From Hyphomicrobiales bacterium (GTDB lineage Bacteria; Pseudomonadota; Alphaproteobacteria; Rhizobiales; Rhizobiaceae), in NCBI GenBank assembly GCA_900468285.1, contig UBTF01000002.1:110888-174887 (forward strand): a stretch of 64,000 nt of DNA. Direction: 5' to 3'. The position numbers and the translations under genes were made by a program. Below the pieces are notes generated by a model. It was not told the DNA's origin, made no database searches, and was given only the letters and a program-made list of their open reading frames with translations. Of the stretch, positions 63,213-64,000 are shown piece by piece. Position 1 is the stretch's first letter, and each line of letters opens with the position of its first letter.

Positions 63213-64000
63213 ATATCTGCAGAAAACGTATCGCAGTCCTCTACGCGGCCGCTTTCGAAGCCCTTGCGGAACCATTCGGCGCGCTGTGCGGACGTACCGT
63301 GGTTGAAGCTATCAGGGACGACATATCCTTGGGACTTCTTCTGCAGAGTATCGTCGCCGATCTGATGAGCCGCGTTAATCGCCTCTTCTAGATCGCCTGT
63401 CTCCAGAATGCCCTTCTGCTGGGTGGATTTGCCCCAGATGCCGGCATAGCAATCCGCCTGCAACTCGACCCGGACGGACATCTTGTTGGCATCCGTTTCG
63501 TCCATGGCCTGCCGCTGACGATTGAACTCAGGCAGTACACCCGTCAAATTCTGGATGTGATGACCCACTTCATGCGCGATGACATAGGCCTGAGCGAAAT
63601 CGCCCGACGCACCAAAACGTCTGTCAAGTTCGCGGAAGAAGTCCGTATCGAGATAAACCTTGCGATCTTGCGGGCAGTAGAACGGGCCGCTCGCAGAGGT
63701 CGCCGTGCCGCAGCCTGAACGAACCTGGCCCGCAAACAACACAAGAGTAGGCTTCTCATAACTTTCGCCGGAGGAGCTGAAGATCTTGCCCCATGTGTCC
63801 TCGGTCTCGGCCAGAACAGTACGGACGAAGGCCGTCGTTTCGTCAGAGGATTGGCCCTGCGGGCGAGTTCCGGTGGTTTGCTGGCCGCTGCTGCCACCAT
63901 CCATGGAAACGTCGCCGCCAGAGAGAAGCGTTAGCGGATTGATGCCAAGCGCCCAGCTGATCAAAAGAATGACCACGAGGCCGCCGATGCCAATGCCGCC
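63209..64000 (-). CDS. YpfJ-type neutral zinc metallopeptidase (5' end outside window)
   Basis: At least 256 residues are in the window; the frame continues past base 64000 at its N-terminus. A membrane segment (VVILLISWALG) is followed by an extracytoplasmic domain. The active site is YVIAHEVGHHIQNLTGV (HEXXH) with a downstream RVELQADCYAGIWG (Glu in the third-ligand position), as in the ypfJ/KPN_02809 family of putative neutral zinc metallopeptidases. Two Cys (RSGCGTATSASGPFYCPQD) probably form a disulfide. Substrate unknown. It overlaps the DUF2938 gene at its 3' end, convergent. Confidence 0.9.
   Translation of the reverse strand, partial: GGIGIGGLVVILLISWALGINPLTLLSGGDVSMDGGSSGQQTTGTRPQGQSSDETTAFVRTVLAETEDTWGKIFSSSGESYEKPTLVLFAGQVRSGCGTATSASGPFYCPQDRKVYLDTDFFRELDRRFGASGDFAQAYVIAHEVGHHIQNLTGVLPEFNRQRQAMDETDANKMSVRVELQADCYAGIWGKSTQQKGILETGDLEEAINAAHQIGDDTLQKKSQGYVVPDSFNHGTSAQRAEWFRKGFESGRVEDCDTFSADI

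Overview
The window reads as a piece of the main chromosome of a member of the Rhizobiaceae, most likely Agrobacterium or a close Rhizobium. Evidence: GC-rich alphaproteobacterial codon use, a betaine-lipid btaA-btaB pair, a bacteriophytochrome with N-terminal chromophore cysteine, HWE kinase and C-terminal receiver (the layout of Agrobacterium Agp2), and the block phytochrome / TonB-like / rpoD / dnaG / yqeY / carA, which matches my memory of the Agrobacterium fabrum circular chromosome. No phage, insertion sequence or CRISPR array was seen.

Layout. 1-5.4 kb: cell envelope genes (two lytic transglycosylases, a GH25 lysozyme-like lipoprotein) around btaAB. 5.6-7.7 kb: metF with an ArsR-methyltransferase fusion regulator; its promoter carries a perfect palindrome that recurs upstream of metH at 41.76 kb, so methionine genes at two places appear to share an operator. 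7.9-12.3 kb: a chemoreceptor and ettA. 12.4-23.4 kb: a lipase-like hydrolase, a translationally coupled CoA-transferase/ThDP enzyme pair, HugZ-like, RidA, a PTP-like protein, a mutarotase-like protein, an L,D-transpeptidase, an odd histidine phosphatase, and a TetR-MFS unit with repeated operator-like sites; then an orphan ParA.

24.3-30.8 kb is the most coherent accessory unit: a five-gene minus-strand operon (amidohydrolase, ethanolamine-type permease, glutamine-synthetase-like ligase, aldehyde dehydrogenase, Fe-alcohol dehydrogenase) that fits a gamma-glutamylation route for an amino alcohol such as ethanolamine. It is divergent from an RpiR regulator followed by a complete ABC importer and a Zn-alcohol dehydrogenase (31.0-37.1 kb). 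37.2-45.7 kb: a pentapeptide protein, metH, an AGE-family epimerase, a secreted dual-specificity phosphatase, and two unknown membrane proteins, one of which looks like a much-reduced SecY paralogue. A tRNA-Ile(CAU) gene follows.

46-58.8 kb: SIMPL protein, small secreted protein, YjbQ, bacteriophytochrome, TonB-like protein, rpoD, dnaG, yqeY, carA. 58.8-64 kb: a MATE transporter whose leader holds a short reading frame inside a terminator-like hairpin, a dCache chemoreceptor, a DUF2938 membrane protein and the 3' part of a YpfJ-type zinc metallopeptidase. The first and last genes run off the window. All assignments come from reading the sequence and remembered family features; nothing was searched.
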